Below are positions 1 through 9,040 of a stretch of 58,324 nucleotides of DNA, in pieces (position 1 is the stretch's first letter; the number at the start of each line of letters is the position of its first letter). Origin of the DNA: an uncultured Bacteroidota bacterium (lineage in GTDB: Bacteria; Bacteroidota; Bacteroidia; Bacteroidales; F082); the NCBI GenBank assembly GCA_913055825.1, contig CAJXKB010000008.1, forward strand, positions 1 through 58,324. Direction: 5' to 3'. The position numbers were made by a program, and so were the translations under genes. The notes under the pieces are model-generated. The model was not told where the DNA came from. It did not search any database and worked only from the letters and a program-made list of their open reading frames with translations.

Positions 1-75
1 GTCTAGAATATAATTATCTGAAGCTGTGAGCAAAGCTTAGGCCGAGCTGAGGTTAGTTATTTCAATAAATTTATT

Positions 76-112
76 TAAAGGGATAGGGCGTTTGCTTTAT
101 CCCTTTATTTTT
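76..112 (+). terminator. Intrinsic terminator of an upstream gene
   Basis: A perfect 10-bp inverted repeat (76-85 with 98-107) closes a 12-base loop and runs into a T-run. It probably ends a gene lying mostly before the window. A short open frame ends at 29, but nothing in it can be identified. The hairpin also separates that gene from pth. Confidence 0.6.
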
Positions 113-130
113 GCAGTATAATTTGATAAC

Positions 131-694
131 ATGAAATATTTGATTGCCGGTTTGGGAAACATTGGAGCCGAATACTCCAACACGCGACATAATATTGGTT
201 TTGTTGTAGCCGATGCGCTGGTGTCGGATTTGGACGGGAAATTTGAAACCCTGCGCCTGGCCGGAGTGTCCCGTGTAAAATTTAAAGGACGAACTCTTGT
301 TGTCATTAAACCGACTACCTATATGAACCTGAGCGGGAAAGCAGTTAAATACTGGCTGGAAAAAGAAAAAATTCCCAAAGAAAATTTACTGGTTGTCCTC
401 GATGATATTGCATTACCTCAGGGAAGCCTCCGTCTGAAAAAACAAGGTGGCGATGCGGGTCATAACGGCTTAACCGATATTATCGAAAAATTGGGCACAG
501 CAGTTTTTCCACGCCTGCGGGTGGGAATTGGAAATGATTTTCCCCGCGGATTTCAGGTCGATTATGTGTTGGGACAATGGAGTAAAGCGGAAGTTGAACG
601 GTTAACACCCAGTGTTGAAAAAGCTGTAGAAATTGTAAAAAGCTTTGCCAGCCTGGGCATCGACCGCACCATGAACTTATTTAACAAGAAGTAA
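131..694 (+). CDS. pth: Peptidyl-tRNA hydrolase
   Basis: Cytosolic enzyme that cleaves peptidyl-tRNA dropped from stalled ribosomes, recycling the tRNA. The 187-residue length is normal for the family. Family signatures are visible: the N-terminal GLGN motif, the TRHNIGF segment containing the catalytic His near residue 21, the KPTTYMN stretch near residue 60, and the GGDAGHNGL block near residue 106. The ATG at 131 places GLGN at residues 8-11, as expected. It follows a terminator hairpin, so it is probably expressed independently of whatever lies upstream. Identification is secure from motifs. Confidence 0.96.
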   Translation: MKYLIAGLGNIGAEYSNTRHNIGFVVADALVSDLDGKFETLRLAGVSRVKFKGRTLVVIKPTTYMNLSGKAVKYWLEKEKIPKENLLVVLDDIALPQGSLRLKKQGGDAGHNGLTDIIEKLGTAVFPRLRVGIGNDFPRGFQVDYVLGQWSKAEVERLTPSVEKAVEIVKSFASLGIDRTMNLFNKK

Positions 695-760
695 AAATCC
701 TAAAGAAAATTAACACGCCTGAAAGTGATAAATTTCCGCCGGATTATTCAGCATCCCGAT

Positions 761-1339
761 TTATTTACTGGTTTCTTTCACACGGATATCTCCAAGTAAA
801 ACATCCCAAAAACCAATGAGGCGACCTCCTATTTGGGTTTCTTTTCGTTTTACGTAAACAGTAATATCTTTTTTGGTGGTATCCTGATAAATCAACCGAC
901 CCTCTTTGTCGTAGCCTTTAAATTTTTGGAAAACGGTAATAACACCCACAAAAGTACCATCGGGCTGACGTTGCAGGTCACTTACATAATCTATTTTATA
1001 CCATTCAATTTCAACTTTATTGTAATTAAGACGCATGAGACGCTCAAAGTACTGACGAACGCCGTAATAGGCAATTTTAGGCCTAAGCAAAGAGGAAACT
1101 CCAATTTCAGAACCCTGCATAAACAATTCTTCTGCACGGTCAATCACCCTGTTAGCTTCGCTCCAAGGGGTACCTTTGCTGCCAATAATTGTAATGTATT
1201 TGCTTAAGTCGCGTACTTTTTCAAGTGCCAGGCTATCCACGGCCTGTTTCCGATCGGGACTCAGATTATCCTGGGCCGAAACCGGCAAAACCATGAAAAT
1301 ACCAAGGACAAAAAGTATACTATAAATTAAATTTTTCAT
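761..1339 (-). CDS. Secreted or periplasmic protein of unknown function
   Basis: A 192-residue protein with a clear signal peptide ending at about residue 22 (VSAQ). The mature part is mixed alpha/beta, with a Trp/Tyr-rich segment around residues 110-150 and no catalytic motif that I recognise. It starts 5 bases after the stop of the lipoprotein gene on the same strand, so the two are almost certainly co-transcribed and may work together in the envelope. I do not recognise the family; no function is assigned. Confidence 0.75.
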   Translation of the reverse strand: MKNLIYSILFVLGIFMVLPVSAQDNLSPDRKQAVDSLALEKVRDLSKYITIIGSKGTPWSEANRVIDRAEELFMQGSEIGVSSLLRPKIAYYGVRQYFERLMRLNYNKVEIEWYKIDYVSDLQRQPDGTFVGVITVFQKFKGYDKEGRLIYQDTTKKDITVYVKRKETQIGGRLIGFWDVLLGDIRVKETSK

Positions 1340-1344
1340 GTTGA

Positions 1345-2010
1345 TTATTTTTTAAGAAGTTCCAGTTCGGTGATTTTTCCGTTTTCGTCTTTTTTAACCG
1401 ATTCAACACGGTAGCGATAGGCTTTTTGATCTTTTAAATAGTTAAGAAATTTTGAAGCGGTAGTGGGCCGGTCGTAATCGTTAAAACCCTCAGCCTGGCT
1501 GATAATAATTAACACCGGCACATCAGGAGTGGCAAATAAACGAAGTGCAGCCGCTATTTTCTGATTGGCTTCATCATAAGAATTTGAGCGCGCAATATTT
1601 TCCAAATTGCGGTCGATGTTGGCAAAACGAGCTTGTTCGGCCTGCTTTTTGGCAGCTTCGGCTTCACGCAGCCTCTTTTCTTCCGCTTTACGGGCAGTTT
1701 CGGCTTTAGCCGCATCCAGCTTGTTTTCAACTTTCACAATCAGGTCTTTTACTTCCTGGTCGTCAATATTATACGATTTAATCACATCAAGTCGTTTCAG
1801 TTGTTCGTCAAGTGTCCACTGCGTAGTGCCGTTGAGCATGGCTGTAAGGTCGGTTTTTGCCTGTTGAACTTTTGCGGCATAAGCTGCAGCAGCTTTATCC
1901 CGTGCAAGTTTCTTATTACTTTTACATGAGGAAAGGCCTCCCATGGTAATGGAAACAACAAATACCACCAATAAAAATTGTGGGAACCTTGTTAAAAATT
2001 TTTTTGACAT
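1345..2010 (-). CDS. Coiled-coil lipoprotein of unknown function
   Basis: Predicted lipoprotein. From the ATG at 2010 a signal peptide is followed by a lipobox-like LSSC with the lipidated Cys at residue 29. The longer frame reaching 2052 would add 14 residues in front of the signal and is unlikely. An Ala/Lys/Glu-rich segment at about residues 90-130 should form a coiled coil. The C-terminal 90 residues look globular and start around a VPVLIIIS strand. It is first in a two-gene unit with the secreted protein at 761-1339 and is divergent from ftsX. Function unknown. Confidence 0.75.
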   Translation of the reverse strand: MSKKFLTRFPQFLLVVFVVSITMGGLSSCKSNKKLARDKAAAAYAAKVQQAKTDLTAMLNGTTQWTLDEQLKRLDVIKSYNIDDQEVKDLIVKVENKLDAAKAETARKAEEKRLREAEAAKKQAEQARFANIDRNLENIARSNSYDEANQKIAAALRLFATPDVPVLIIISQAEGFNDYDRPTTASKFLNYLKDQKAYRYRVESVKKDENGKITELELLKK

Positions 2011-2204
2011 ATCTTTAAAATTAAAATGATTTTCTATCGAGAAACCGGACAAAAATATTCAAAAAAACACACGCTGTGCTCTTCAAGCATAATTTTATTT
2101 TTCAATTTTAGAATTTTTTAACAACAAAAAAAATATTAGCAAAATGAAACAATTTGCGAAAGCGGTATCCCGAGTGTTATAAATTTCCTAATTTAGCAGC
2201 AAGA

Positions 2205-3089
2205 ATGCAGCTTAAGGAAGATACATATTACAAAAGGAGGATGAACTCGTCTTACATTACTTCGGTAATTAGTATTACCCTTGTTTTATTTACTCTCGGC
2301 TTTTTGGGTTTACTGGTTATCCATGCTAAAACTTTATCCGATTATATTAAAGAAAATATTGGTTTTGAAGTGATTATCAAACCCGGTGTCAAAGAGGCCG
2401 AAATCATTCATCTTCAAAAACAATTGGATACCCGTCCGTATGTGAAATCGACAGATTATATTACCAGAAAAGAAGCTGTGAGAAGACTGAAAGCTGCACT
2501 CGGAGCTGATTTTGTGGATTTTATGGGTAACGATGAAAATCCTCTGTTACCTTCTATTGATGTCCGGTTTAATGCCAGATGGGCCAATAACGACAGCATT
2601 CAGAAAATTGAGCAAACCATCCTGGCCAATTCTTATGTGAAAGAAGTGTATTATCAGAAATCGTTGGTACAGGTCATCAACAAAAATTTAAGAAAAATCA
2701 GTTTGGTTCTTTTGGGCCTTAGTGCATTGCTTTTGGTTATTGCCACTGCCTTAATCAACAATACAATCAGACTTTCAATTTATTCCAAACGGTTTATTAT
2801 TAAAAGTATGCAACTGGTGGGTGCCACCAAAAGTTTTATCCGGCGGCCGTTTATTTTTAAAGGAATACTCCATGGTGTTTACAGTGCCTTTTTTGCTTTG
2901 TTGTTGTTGAGCATTCTTATTTTGGTGGCCCGCGAAAACATCCCCGAACTGGCTTTACTCGAAAAAAACGATCTTATTGCCGCTTTATATCTCTTTGTTT
3001 TGCTACTGGGAATGGCCCTGTCGGGGATTTCAACGCGTTTTGCGGTAAATCGTTTTTTAAGTGTGGATACCGATAAATTGTATTTTTAA
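2205..3089 (+). CDS. ftsX: Cell division protein FtsX (ABC-like permease)
   Basis: Integral membrane partner of FtsE, coupling division to cell-wall hydrolase activation. The start is chosen at ATG 2205, giving 294 residues that begin MQLKED and reach the basic KRRMNSSY segment typical of Bacteroidota FtsX. An in-frame TTG at 2154 would add 17 residues. A first membrane helix (about 20-40) is followed by an extracytoplasmic domain of roughly 110 residues and three further helices (about 165-185, 215-240, 255-275), the standard FtsX topology. No ftsE is adjacent, which is usual in this phylum. Confidence 0.92.
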   Translation: MQLKEDTYYKRRMNSSYITSVISITLVLFTLGFLGLLVIHAKTLSDYIKENIGFEVIIKPGVKEAEIIHLQKQLDTRPYVKSTDYITRKEAVRRLKAALGADFVDFMGNDENPLLPSIDVRFNARWANNDSIQKIEQTILANSYVKEVYYQKSLVQVINKNLRKISLVLLGLSALLLVIATALINNTIRLSIYSKRFIIKSMQLVGATKSFIRRPFIFKGILHGVYSAFFALLLLSILILVARENIPELALLEKNDLIAALYLFVLLLGMALSGISTRFAVNRFLSVDTDKLYF

Positions 3090-3102
3090 TAAACCAACTA
3101 TC

Positions 3103-3801
3103 ATGTTTTCCTCAGTGTGGATACGCGATTTTGCAGGGCTTTTCTTTCCAAAAACCTGTATATCATGTGGAAACTCCCTGTACTCTGACGAAGAAGTTTT
3201 GTGCTTGAAATGCCAATACCGGCTTCCGCGTACAAATTTTCATTTGTCACACGAAAATCCTGTAATGGAAATATTCAGGGGACGACTGCCTCTTTATTCG
3301 GCTACATCCTTTTTGTTTTTCAATAAAGGAGGAATGTCGCAACAATTAATTCACCAACTAAAATATAAAGGAAAAAAGGAAATAGGACTTTATGTGGGGA
3401 AATTATTTGGACGACAATTAAATGAGAGTGAATTGTTTCAACATGCAGACGCGTTGATTCCCGTTCCGTTACATCCGAAAAAACAGTTTAAACGCGGATA
3501 TAACCAAAGCCTCCTTATTACCCGGGGTATGGCCGCAACAATGAATGCCGGGGTTTATCCCAATACGTTATTCCGAAAAATCCACAGTTCTTCCCAAACC
3601 AAAAAATCGCGCTATCAGCGTTGGGAAAATGTGAAAGATATTTTTGAAATGAAACAAGCGGAAAAGCTTGACGGCAAACATCTTATTTTGGTGGATGATG
3701 TGATTACTACCGGTGCCACATTGGAAGCCTGTGCAAACATACTCTTGCAAATACCCAACGTAAAACTTAGTGTTGCTTCTCTCGCATATACTCAGGTTTA
3801 G
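3103..3801 (+). CDS. ComF-family phosphoribosyltransferase
   Basis: ComF-like protein linked to DNA uptake and processing in other bacteria. Two CxxC pairs (C19/C22 and C34/C37) form the N-terminal zinc ribbon. The C-terminal half carries a type I phosphoribosyltransferase PRPP loop, VDDVITTGAT, near residue 200. The start is ATG 3103; the open frame extends to 3061 inside ftsX, but that extension is not conserved-looking. It follows ftsX by 13 bases and may be co-transcribed. Its 3' end overlaps the opposite-strand gene ending at 3767 by 35 bases. Confidence 0.88.
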   Translation: MFSSVWIRDFAGLFFPKTCISCGNSLYSDEEVLCLKCQYRLPRTNFHLSHENPVMEIFRGRLPLYSATSFLFFNKGGMSQQLIHQLKYKGKKEIGLYVGKLFGRQLNESELFQHADALIPVPLHPKKQFKRGYNQSLLITRGMAATMNAGVYPNTLFRKIHSSSQTKKSRYQRWENVKDIFEMKQAEKLDGKHLILVDDVITTGATLEACANILLQIPNVKLSVASLAYTQV

Positions 3802-4447
3802 ACGGAATGGTATCCTGTGGCCGGCCCAATTCAATCATTTTTTGGTTGTATGCTCTCCGGTTTCTGATAAGTTTTCGTTGTAACACAGCTTTTGCGTTCA
3901 GCCAATTATATAAAGCCTGGATGGGCCCTCCCGCGGTGAATGCCTGATTGGGTTGCGTATACAATAATGGATTTTGATCCAATTCTTTTTTCAGGTTATA
4001 ATACGGAGCTGGTTTCATGTGTGTAACCATATATTTAAAGGTTTCATAATCCCAAAATGCATGAATAACAATTTCGTGTATCAGAACGGTATCCAAGGCC
4101 ATGCGAAAAGTGATAGGTTGCGGTAACGACAAAAGGCTGTCGGTTACAGGTACAACCTTTGCTTGATAACCCAACGACGAAAACATGAGTGAATCGCCGG
4201 GGTTTACCACAATATTGAATCGCCCCAGGGTATCACTAAAACTCCCTACATAATTGTCTTTGCTTAAAATTTGCGCATCTGCTACCGGATGAAGGCTGTC
4301 AGCCCCCAACAAAATACCGGAAATTTCTATTAATTCAGTTTTTTTGTTCTGGGCTTTTAAGTTTCCCGAAAATATAAAAAGGCTTAAAAAAATAATTACA
4401 ATAGGTATGGTTCTGTAATTCAACAATATATATTTTATATTTTTCAA
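3767..4447 (-). CDS. Secreted protein with carboxypeptidase-regulatory-like domain
   Basis: A 226-residue protein with an N-terminal hydrophobic signal (about residues 12-32). The segment from about 40 to 110 has the beta-sandwich pattern of CarboxypepD_reg-like domains (ISGILLGADS, DTLGRFNIVV, SSLGYQAK). The C-terminal 100 residues are basic and unrecognised. Such proteins are common in Bacteroidota and usually sit at the periplasmic face of the outer membrane. The gene converges with comF and overlaps its end by 35 bases. The specific role is unknown. Confidence 0.8.
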   Translation of the reverse strand: MKNIKYILLNYRTIPIVIIFLSLFIFSGNLKAQNKKTELIEISGILLGADSLHPVADAQILSKDNYVGSFSDTLGRFNIVVNPGDSLMFSSLGYQAKVVPVTDSLLSLPQPITFRMALDTVLIHEIVIHAFWDYETFKYMVTHMKPAPYYNLKKELDQNPLLYTQPNQAFTAGGPIQALYNWLNAKAVLQRKLIRNRRAYNQKMIELGRPQDTIPSKPEYMREKQH

Positions 4448-4598
4448 AAATTGAATAAGATGTTTTGAAATACGAAGATAACAACTATATTAGCATGCTA
4501 AAAGTTAACAGTAAATTCTTTTCTTAATTAATCATAAATGATAAATTGAGAAACTCAATTAAATAATATTTCTATTTTATTCACTTAAAACAACAACC

Positions 4599-5957
4599 AT
4601 GAATAGTTTTACCTTAAAAAAAATGATGGCATTTCTGTTTGCTTTTGCTTTCGTTTTTAGCGTCAGCGCTCAGGATCAGAACAAAACCGATCAAAAAACA
4701 AAGAAAACCAAAAAAGAAGAAAAGATTAAAAAAGGATGGAATCTCGGTGCTTTACCTGTGGTGTCGTTCGACAGCGATTTGGGTTTTCAGTATGGTGCTC
4801 TTATGAACCTTTACAATTATGGCGATGGAAGCGAATATCCCAATTACCGGCAATCGTTGTATGCTGAAGTTTCACGATATACTAAAAAAAGCGGGATTTA
4901 CCGGATAAATTACGATACCAAAGACCTGATTAAAAACATGCGTACCTTTATTGATCTCAGTTATATGCCCGACCAGGCCTATGGCTTTTATGGCTTTAAC
5001 GGATACGATGCCTTGTATAATTCGCACTGGACAACCACTGATGATGCGACTTACAAAACCCGCGTGTTTTATAATTACCAACGAAAATTTTTCCGGTTTA
5101 AAATTGATTTTTTGGGTTATTTTAAAAACAAAAAATTACACTGGATTGGTGGAGTTGGTTTGTATAGTATTAAAACTGCCCCTGTGGATTTATCAATTTT
5201 AAACAGACACAAAAAAACCGATTTATTACCTGTTACAGCTACGTTATTTGATCATTACTTAGACTGGGGAATCATTCCGCAAAGCGAAAAAGATGGTGGT
5301 TTCTTTACTGTATTTAAAGGTGCATTAGAATATGACAGCCGTGATAATGAAGCCAATCCCAACAAAGGTGTTTGGGATGAAATTGTGCTGGCTGCAGCTC
5401 CCGGTTTTACATCAAATATGAATCAGGGGTTTCTGAAACTCTCATTTACTCACCGTCAGTATATTACCATTGCCAAAAATCGTCTTACGTTTGCATATCG
5501 TATTGGCGGACAAGTAAGTTTGGCCGGGCATACGCCTTTTTATGCTGTTCCTTTAATTTTTTATGCCCGTTCAACGGATGCCTATAACGAAGGCCTGGGT
5601 GGTAGCAAAAACCTCCGGGGAATCCTTCGTAACCGCGTGATTGGTGACGGCGTTTTATACGGAAATTTTGAATTTCGCTGGAAATTTGTGAGATTTAACA
5701 TAGCCAATCAGAATTTTTATCTTGCCCTCAATACTTTCTTCGATTCGGGTACGGTAATTCAACGTTATGATGTGGACCAAAATTTAAATAAACCCGATTA
5801 TTTTAATTTTCAGACTGAAGGTTTACACAACAGTGCAGGCTTAGGTTTACGAATTGCCATGAATCAGAATTTTATTGTTGCCGTGGATTACGGAAAAGCA
5901 TTAAACGATCAGGATGGAAGTTCAGGCATTTATGTCGGACTTAACTTTTTGTTTTAA
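4599..5957 (+). CDS. BamA/Omp85-like outer-membrane beta-barrel protein (surface antigen D15 type)
   Basis: A 452-residue protein with a signal peptide (residues 1-24, ending VSAQ), a short Lys-rich linker (about 30-48) and then a beta-barrel made of alternating aromatic strands. Features resembling Omp85 C-terminal barrels include the GGSKNLRGILRNRVIGD segment near residue 335 and a final strand ending in Phe (GLNFLF). No POTRA domains precede the barrel, so it is not a full BamA. It may translocate or insert a lipid or protein, or be a simple porin-like barrel. It is followed 23 bases later by another barrel-type protein. Confidence 0.8.
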   Translation: MNSFTLKKMMAFLFAFAFVFSVSAQDQNKTDQKTKKTKKEEKIKKGWNLGALPVVSFDSDLGFQYGALMNLYNYGDGSEYPNYRQSLYAEVSRYTKKSGIYRINYDTKDLIKNMRTFIDLSYMPDQAYGFYGFNGYDALYNSHWTTTDDATYKTRVFYNYQRKFFRFKIDFLGYFKNKKLHWIGGVGLYSIKTAPVDLSILNRHKKTDLLPVTATLFDHYLDWGIIPQSEKDGGFFTVFKGALEYDSRDNEANPNKGVWDEIVLAAAPGFTSNMNQGFLKLSFTHRQYITIAKNRLTFAYRIGGQVSLAGHTPFYAVPLIFYARSTDAYNEGLGGSKNLRGILRNRVIGDGVLYGNFEFRWKFVRFNIANQNFYLALNTFFDSGTVIQRYDVDQNLNKPDYFNFQTEGLHNSAGLGLRIAMNQNFIVAVDYGKALNDQDGSSGIYVGLNFLF

Positions 5958-5980
5958 GCCATTAATTTACATACTTATTA

Positions 5981-6877
5981 ATGAATAGCAGGCTTTTTCC
6001 GTCTACTCGTAAGAGCATGAAGGTTTTACCAATTTTACTTACACTATTACTTTTTATGTTGGTAAACTTTCAATCGAATGCCCAGGAAAGCCCTGGTAAA
6101 ACCGTTTATTATCTGGCCCGGTCACACTGGGAACCCCTGATGCTTGATCCTATTGCTGCACAAGCTAACGGCAGCCTGAATGCCTATTGGCAGGATTCAC
6201 AGCGAAAAAATATAGTTTGGGCTATGTTTGCCATCGGTTTTCAGCGTTCATTAATTTGTTGGAATTTTAAAGGTAGTAAAAGCCTGGAAGTGGGATTGGA
6301 ATTGGCCGCGTTTACTCAATTTGAATTTAAATGGGTAGATGGTATTTCGCAGCGTAATATTCTAAATACCGATTTTAAAGTGGGGGTTCCTTTGGTTTAT
6401 CATTCCGGATTTTGGGATTACCGTCTGCGCATTTTTCATTTGTCCTCTCACTGGGGTGACGATTATATGATACGAAACCATATTACCGCCTACATACCCA
6501 ACGCTGTAAATTATGAGCAGATGGATTTTACAGTTAGTTACACAAAAGATTTTTATCGAATTTACGGCGGGGCAGGCCTTGTTGTGCGGCCTCACACCAT
6601 CCGCAAACGCTGGGATTTTGAAGGCGGTTTCTTTTTAACGAAATATTTAGGCGGTCAACAAAAAAGGGCGCTTATTGGTGGCCTGGATATAAAAGCATAT
6701 CAACAAAACGGTTTTAATCCCGGATTTAATATGGGTTTCGGACTGCAATTGGGCAGAACAGAAAAACGTCCGTTGAAAATATTTTTGCAATACTATCACG
6801 GGCATTTGCCCTATGGAGTTTACGAAATACGGAAAGTGCAATGGCTGGGCCTCGGAATTTTTATTAATCCCGGATAA
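5981..6877 (+). CDS. DUF1207-like outer-membrane protein
   Basis: A 298-residue protein with an N-terminal signal (about residues 14-34). The mature part looks like an outer-membrane barrel. The HLSSHWGDDY segment near residue 152 and the SHWEPLMLDP segment near residue 50 resemble what I remember of DUF1207 proteins; the family call is from memory. The ATG at 5981 could be replaced by ATG 6017, which starts nearer the hydrophobic core (MKVLPILL). It is probably co-transcribed with the Omp85-like gene upstream. Substrate and role are unknown. Confidence 0.65.
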   Translation: MNSRLFPSTRKSMKVLPILLTLLLFMLVNFQSNAQESPGKTVYYLARSHWEPLMLDPIAAQANGSLNAYWQDSQRKNIVWAMFAIGFQRSLICWNFKGSKSLEVGLELAAFTQFEFKWVDGISQRNILNTDFKVGVPLVYHSGFWDYRLRIFHLSSHWGDDYMIRNHITAYIPNAVNYEQMDFTVSYTKDFYRIYGGAGLVVRPHTIRKRWDFEGGFFLTKYLGGQQKRALIGGLDIKAYQQNGFNPGFNMGFGLQLGRTEKRPLKIFLQYYHGHLPYGVYEIRKVQWLGLGIFINPG

Positions 6878-6950
6878 AATCCTTCTGAAACCGGCAACTG
6901 GCACAATAGTTGCAGATTTTTCGCAATTTTAACCCTTTATAATTTGTTAT

Positions 6951-7508
6951 ATGAAAAAAGTAGCAGTGTTATCCATGTTATTGTTGATATTTGTCAGCAA
7001 CGCAGCGTTTTCACAAAAAGTAGTAAAAACAAGCAGTATCGATGTCAAACTTTTTGGACTTGTTGATTATGCCAGAGAATTTCCCGTTTCAAACAAAACA
7101 GTGATTAACGTTTTTGGCGGAATGAATAGCGGTTTTTCCTGGAATAGCTTTGATGGTATCTCTTTTGCCTTTTTTCCGGTTGTTGGCGTTGAGCCCCGGA
7201 TTTATTACAATATGGCCAAAAGGTTGTCTAAAAACAAGAAAATTGATTTTAATTCGGCAAATTATGTGGCACTGAACTGCACTTTTCTTTTTGGGGTATT
7301 TTCTAATTATGATAATAGTGTGGAATCAGCTTTCACAGTAACTCCGGAATGGGGTTTCAGGAGATACCTTGGCAAACAGTTTACTTTCGATTTGGCTCTG
7401 GGGCCCATGCTTTATAAAGCGCGGGCCGACTACATCAAAGCTTCAATAAGTGCATTAGTAACGTTTAGTTATCAGTTTAAAATCAAAAATACCGGTTCGG
7501 TTCATTAA
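6951..7508 (+). CDS. Small outer-membrane beta-barrel protein, unknown function
   Basis: A 185-residue protein with a clean signal peptide (residues 1-21, ending AFSQ). The rest alternates aromatic and polar residues in strand-like blocks and resembles an 8-stranded barrel, though the terminal residue is His rather than Phe. It follows the DUF1207-like gene by 73 bases on the same strand and is the last of three consecutive outer-membrane genes. No closer family is recognised. Confidence 0.7.
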   Translation: MKKVAVLSMLLLIFVSNAAFSQKVVKTSSIDVKLFGLVDYAREFPVSNKTVINVFGGMNSGFSWNSFDGISFAFFPVVGVEPRIYYNMAKRLSKNKKIDFNSANYVALNCTFLFGVFSNYDNSVESAFTVTPEWGFRRYLGKQFTFDLALGPMLYKARADYIKASISALVTFSYQFKIKNTGSVH

Positions 7509-7559
7509 ACATTATACCGTTATTTTATTAGGAATAAAGTTGAAATCATCCAATGACAA

Positions 7560-9029
7560 TCAAATAAAACAGGTGTGTTCTTTTCCTTGTTTGTCGTTAT
7601 ACGAAATGGTGGACTGATGTGACTTCAGGTCAACCCACAAGATACTATATCTTTTATCCTGAACCCATTTGAGTTCTAATTCGTAATCTTGCGGTTTGCT
7701 TACCGAAAACGTGCCTTCAAAAGAAGGATGTGTATTCCGGAATTCAATAAGTTTGAGTAATCGTTGCACCACTTCCCGGTGGACAGCCTGCTCAATTTCC
7801 TGCTCGGTATAATTGTGCCGGTTAATTTCGCGCCCTTCGCCTGTTTTGGCAACACCTTGTGTATCATTTTTCCCCGATAACAACCCCACATAATATATTT
7901 GTGGAATCCCGGGCGTAAACAATTGTAAGGCCCTTGCCTGTATATAAGCATCGTCTTCCTGACCCAGGGCACTATAAATTGTACATCTTATTTGATGGAC
8001 ATCAAAACCATCCGGACTTTTATATTTATCGGAATAAACCAGGCTGAGGTTAGCTCCCCGTTCTACACAAACATCTACAACTTTTTTTGCATCTGTGGAG
8101 GATACTAAATCATCCAAATCGGGTTTTACGGGAATCCCGTCATGGCAATCCAGCATGGTAAACTGACTGTGTGGCCTGTCGCGCAAATAATCCACCAGCC
8201 GGTCCGTTTTATGAAACATAACAGCTTCCAGAATGTAGTAGGGCAAAACAAAATCATAAATCCAAAAACCCCGCTCCGAGAGTTTATACTGCGTGTTAAT
8301 TTGGGCATGAACTTCCGGAAGTAGCTCAATACCTAACCCATCGGCAAGGGCCTTGATTTCATCTATGAACCGGTAAATATCGGGCTCCACAAAGAAACAG
8401 CTTGTTCCCATCTTTTTGATGACATAACCCACGGCATCGAGACGCACTATCCGTATATTGTTATGACTGAAAAAGGTAAAAACTTCTTTGAAAAATGTTT
8501 TAGTAATCGCCGCCTGAACATCTAAATCTATTTGTTCCGAGGGGTCTGTTTTGCCAAAGGTGGTCCACAAAGTTTCTTTTTGACCGGTATCCGCAATTGT
8601 AAAAGTGGAATACGGCACTTTTCTGCGCAAAAACATCCGGTCTATGTCCTGCTGTACCGGCTTCCCGTCAGGCCAAAGTTTGTCTAAGGTCAAAAACATG
8701 TCGGCGTATTGCGACTGTCTTCCTTTTTGCAAAAAGTCCTTCACGAAAGGCGATGCTTTTGAAATGTGATTGACCATAAAATCCAACAATAAATCGTATT
8801 CTTTTCCCAAAGCTTTGACATCTTGCCAATTGCCAAAGGCAGGCTCTATTTCAAAATATGAAATAGGTGCAAAGCCTCTGTCTCCCGACGACGTATAAGG
8901 GGGCAACAGGTGAATTCCTCCCTGAAATATTCCATCAAAGTGTTTTTTCAAAACCTTGTGAAGAGTTTTGATATTTCCTCCCATCGAATCAGGATAGGTA
9001 ATCAACTGAACTTTGTTTTTTACCGACAT
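7560..9029 (-). CDS. GH13 subfamily 18 phosphorylase (sucrose or sucrose-6F-phosphate phosphorylase)
   Basis: Cytosolic enzyme that splits an alpha-glucoside with phosphate, giving alpha-glucose 1-phosphate and the acceptor. The 489-residue protein is collinear with sucrose phosphorylases: NKVQLITYPDSMGG at the start, the nucleophile in RLDAVGY (D198), the acid/base in LLPEVH (E239) and the transition-state Asp in LDCHDG (D297). The acceptor loop reads FDVHQI with H345, where the Bifidobacterium and Streptococcus mutans enzymes I remember have Tyr. Arg135-Arg136 lie in the other acceptor loop. As I recall, Arg plus His at these sites marks sucrose-6F-phosphate phosphorylases, so substrate is open. 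It is the last gene of the sugar locus, 11 bases after the transporter. Confidence 0.9.
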   Translation of the reverse strand: MSVKNKVQLITYPDSMGGNIKTLHKVLKKHFDGIFQGGIHLLPPYTSSGDRGFAPISYFEIEPAFGNWQDVKALGKEYDLLLDFMVNHISKASPFVKDFLQKGRQSQYADMFLTLDKLWPDGKPVQQDIDRMFLRRKVPYSTFTIADTGQKETLWTTFGKTDPSEQIDLDVQAAITKTFFKEVFTFFSHNNIRIVRLDAVGYVIKKMGTSCFFVEPDIYRFIDEIKALADGLGIELLPEVHAQINTQYKLSERGFWIYDFVLPYYILEAVMFHKTDRLVDYLRDRPHSQFTMLDCHDGIPVKPDLDDLVSSTDAKKVVDVCVERGANLSLVYSDKYKSPDGFDVHQIRCTIYSALGQEDDAYIQARALQLFTPGIPQIYYVGLLSGKNDTQGVAKTGEGREINRHNYTEQEIEQAVHREVVQRLLKLIEFRNTHPSFEGTFSVSKPQDYELELKWVQDKRYSILWVDLKSHQSTISYNDKQGKEHTCFI

Positions 9030-9040
9030 TTTATTTTGTT

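Noticed and set aside
1-75. Possible tRNA or gene end at the window start
   Set aside because: No cloverleaf can be drawn and the open stretch is under 30 bases; only the following terminator is supported.
833-1207. Plus-strand frame antisense to the secreted protein gene
   Set aside because: Composition is Phe/Asn-rich as expected for an antisense shadow, and the opposite frame has a clean signal peptide and neighbour spacing.
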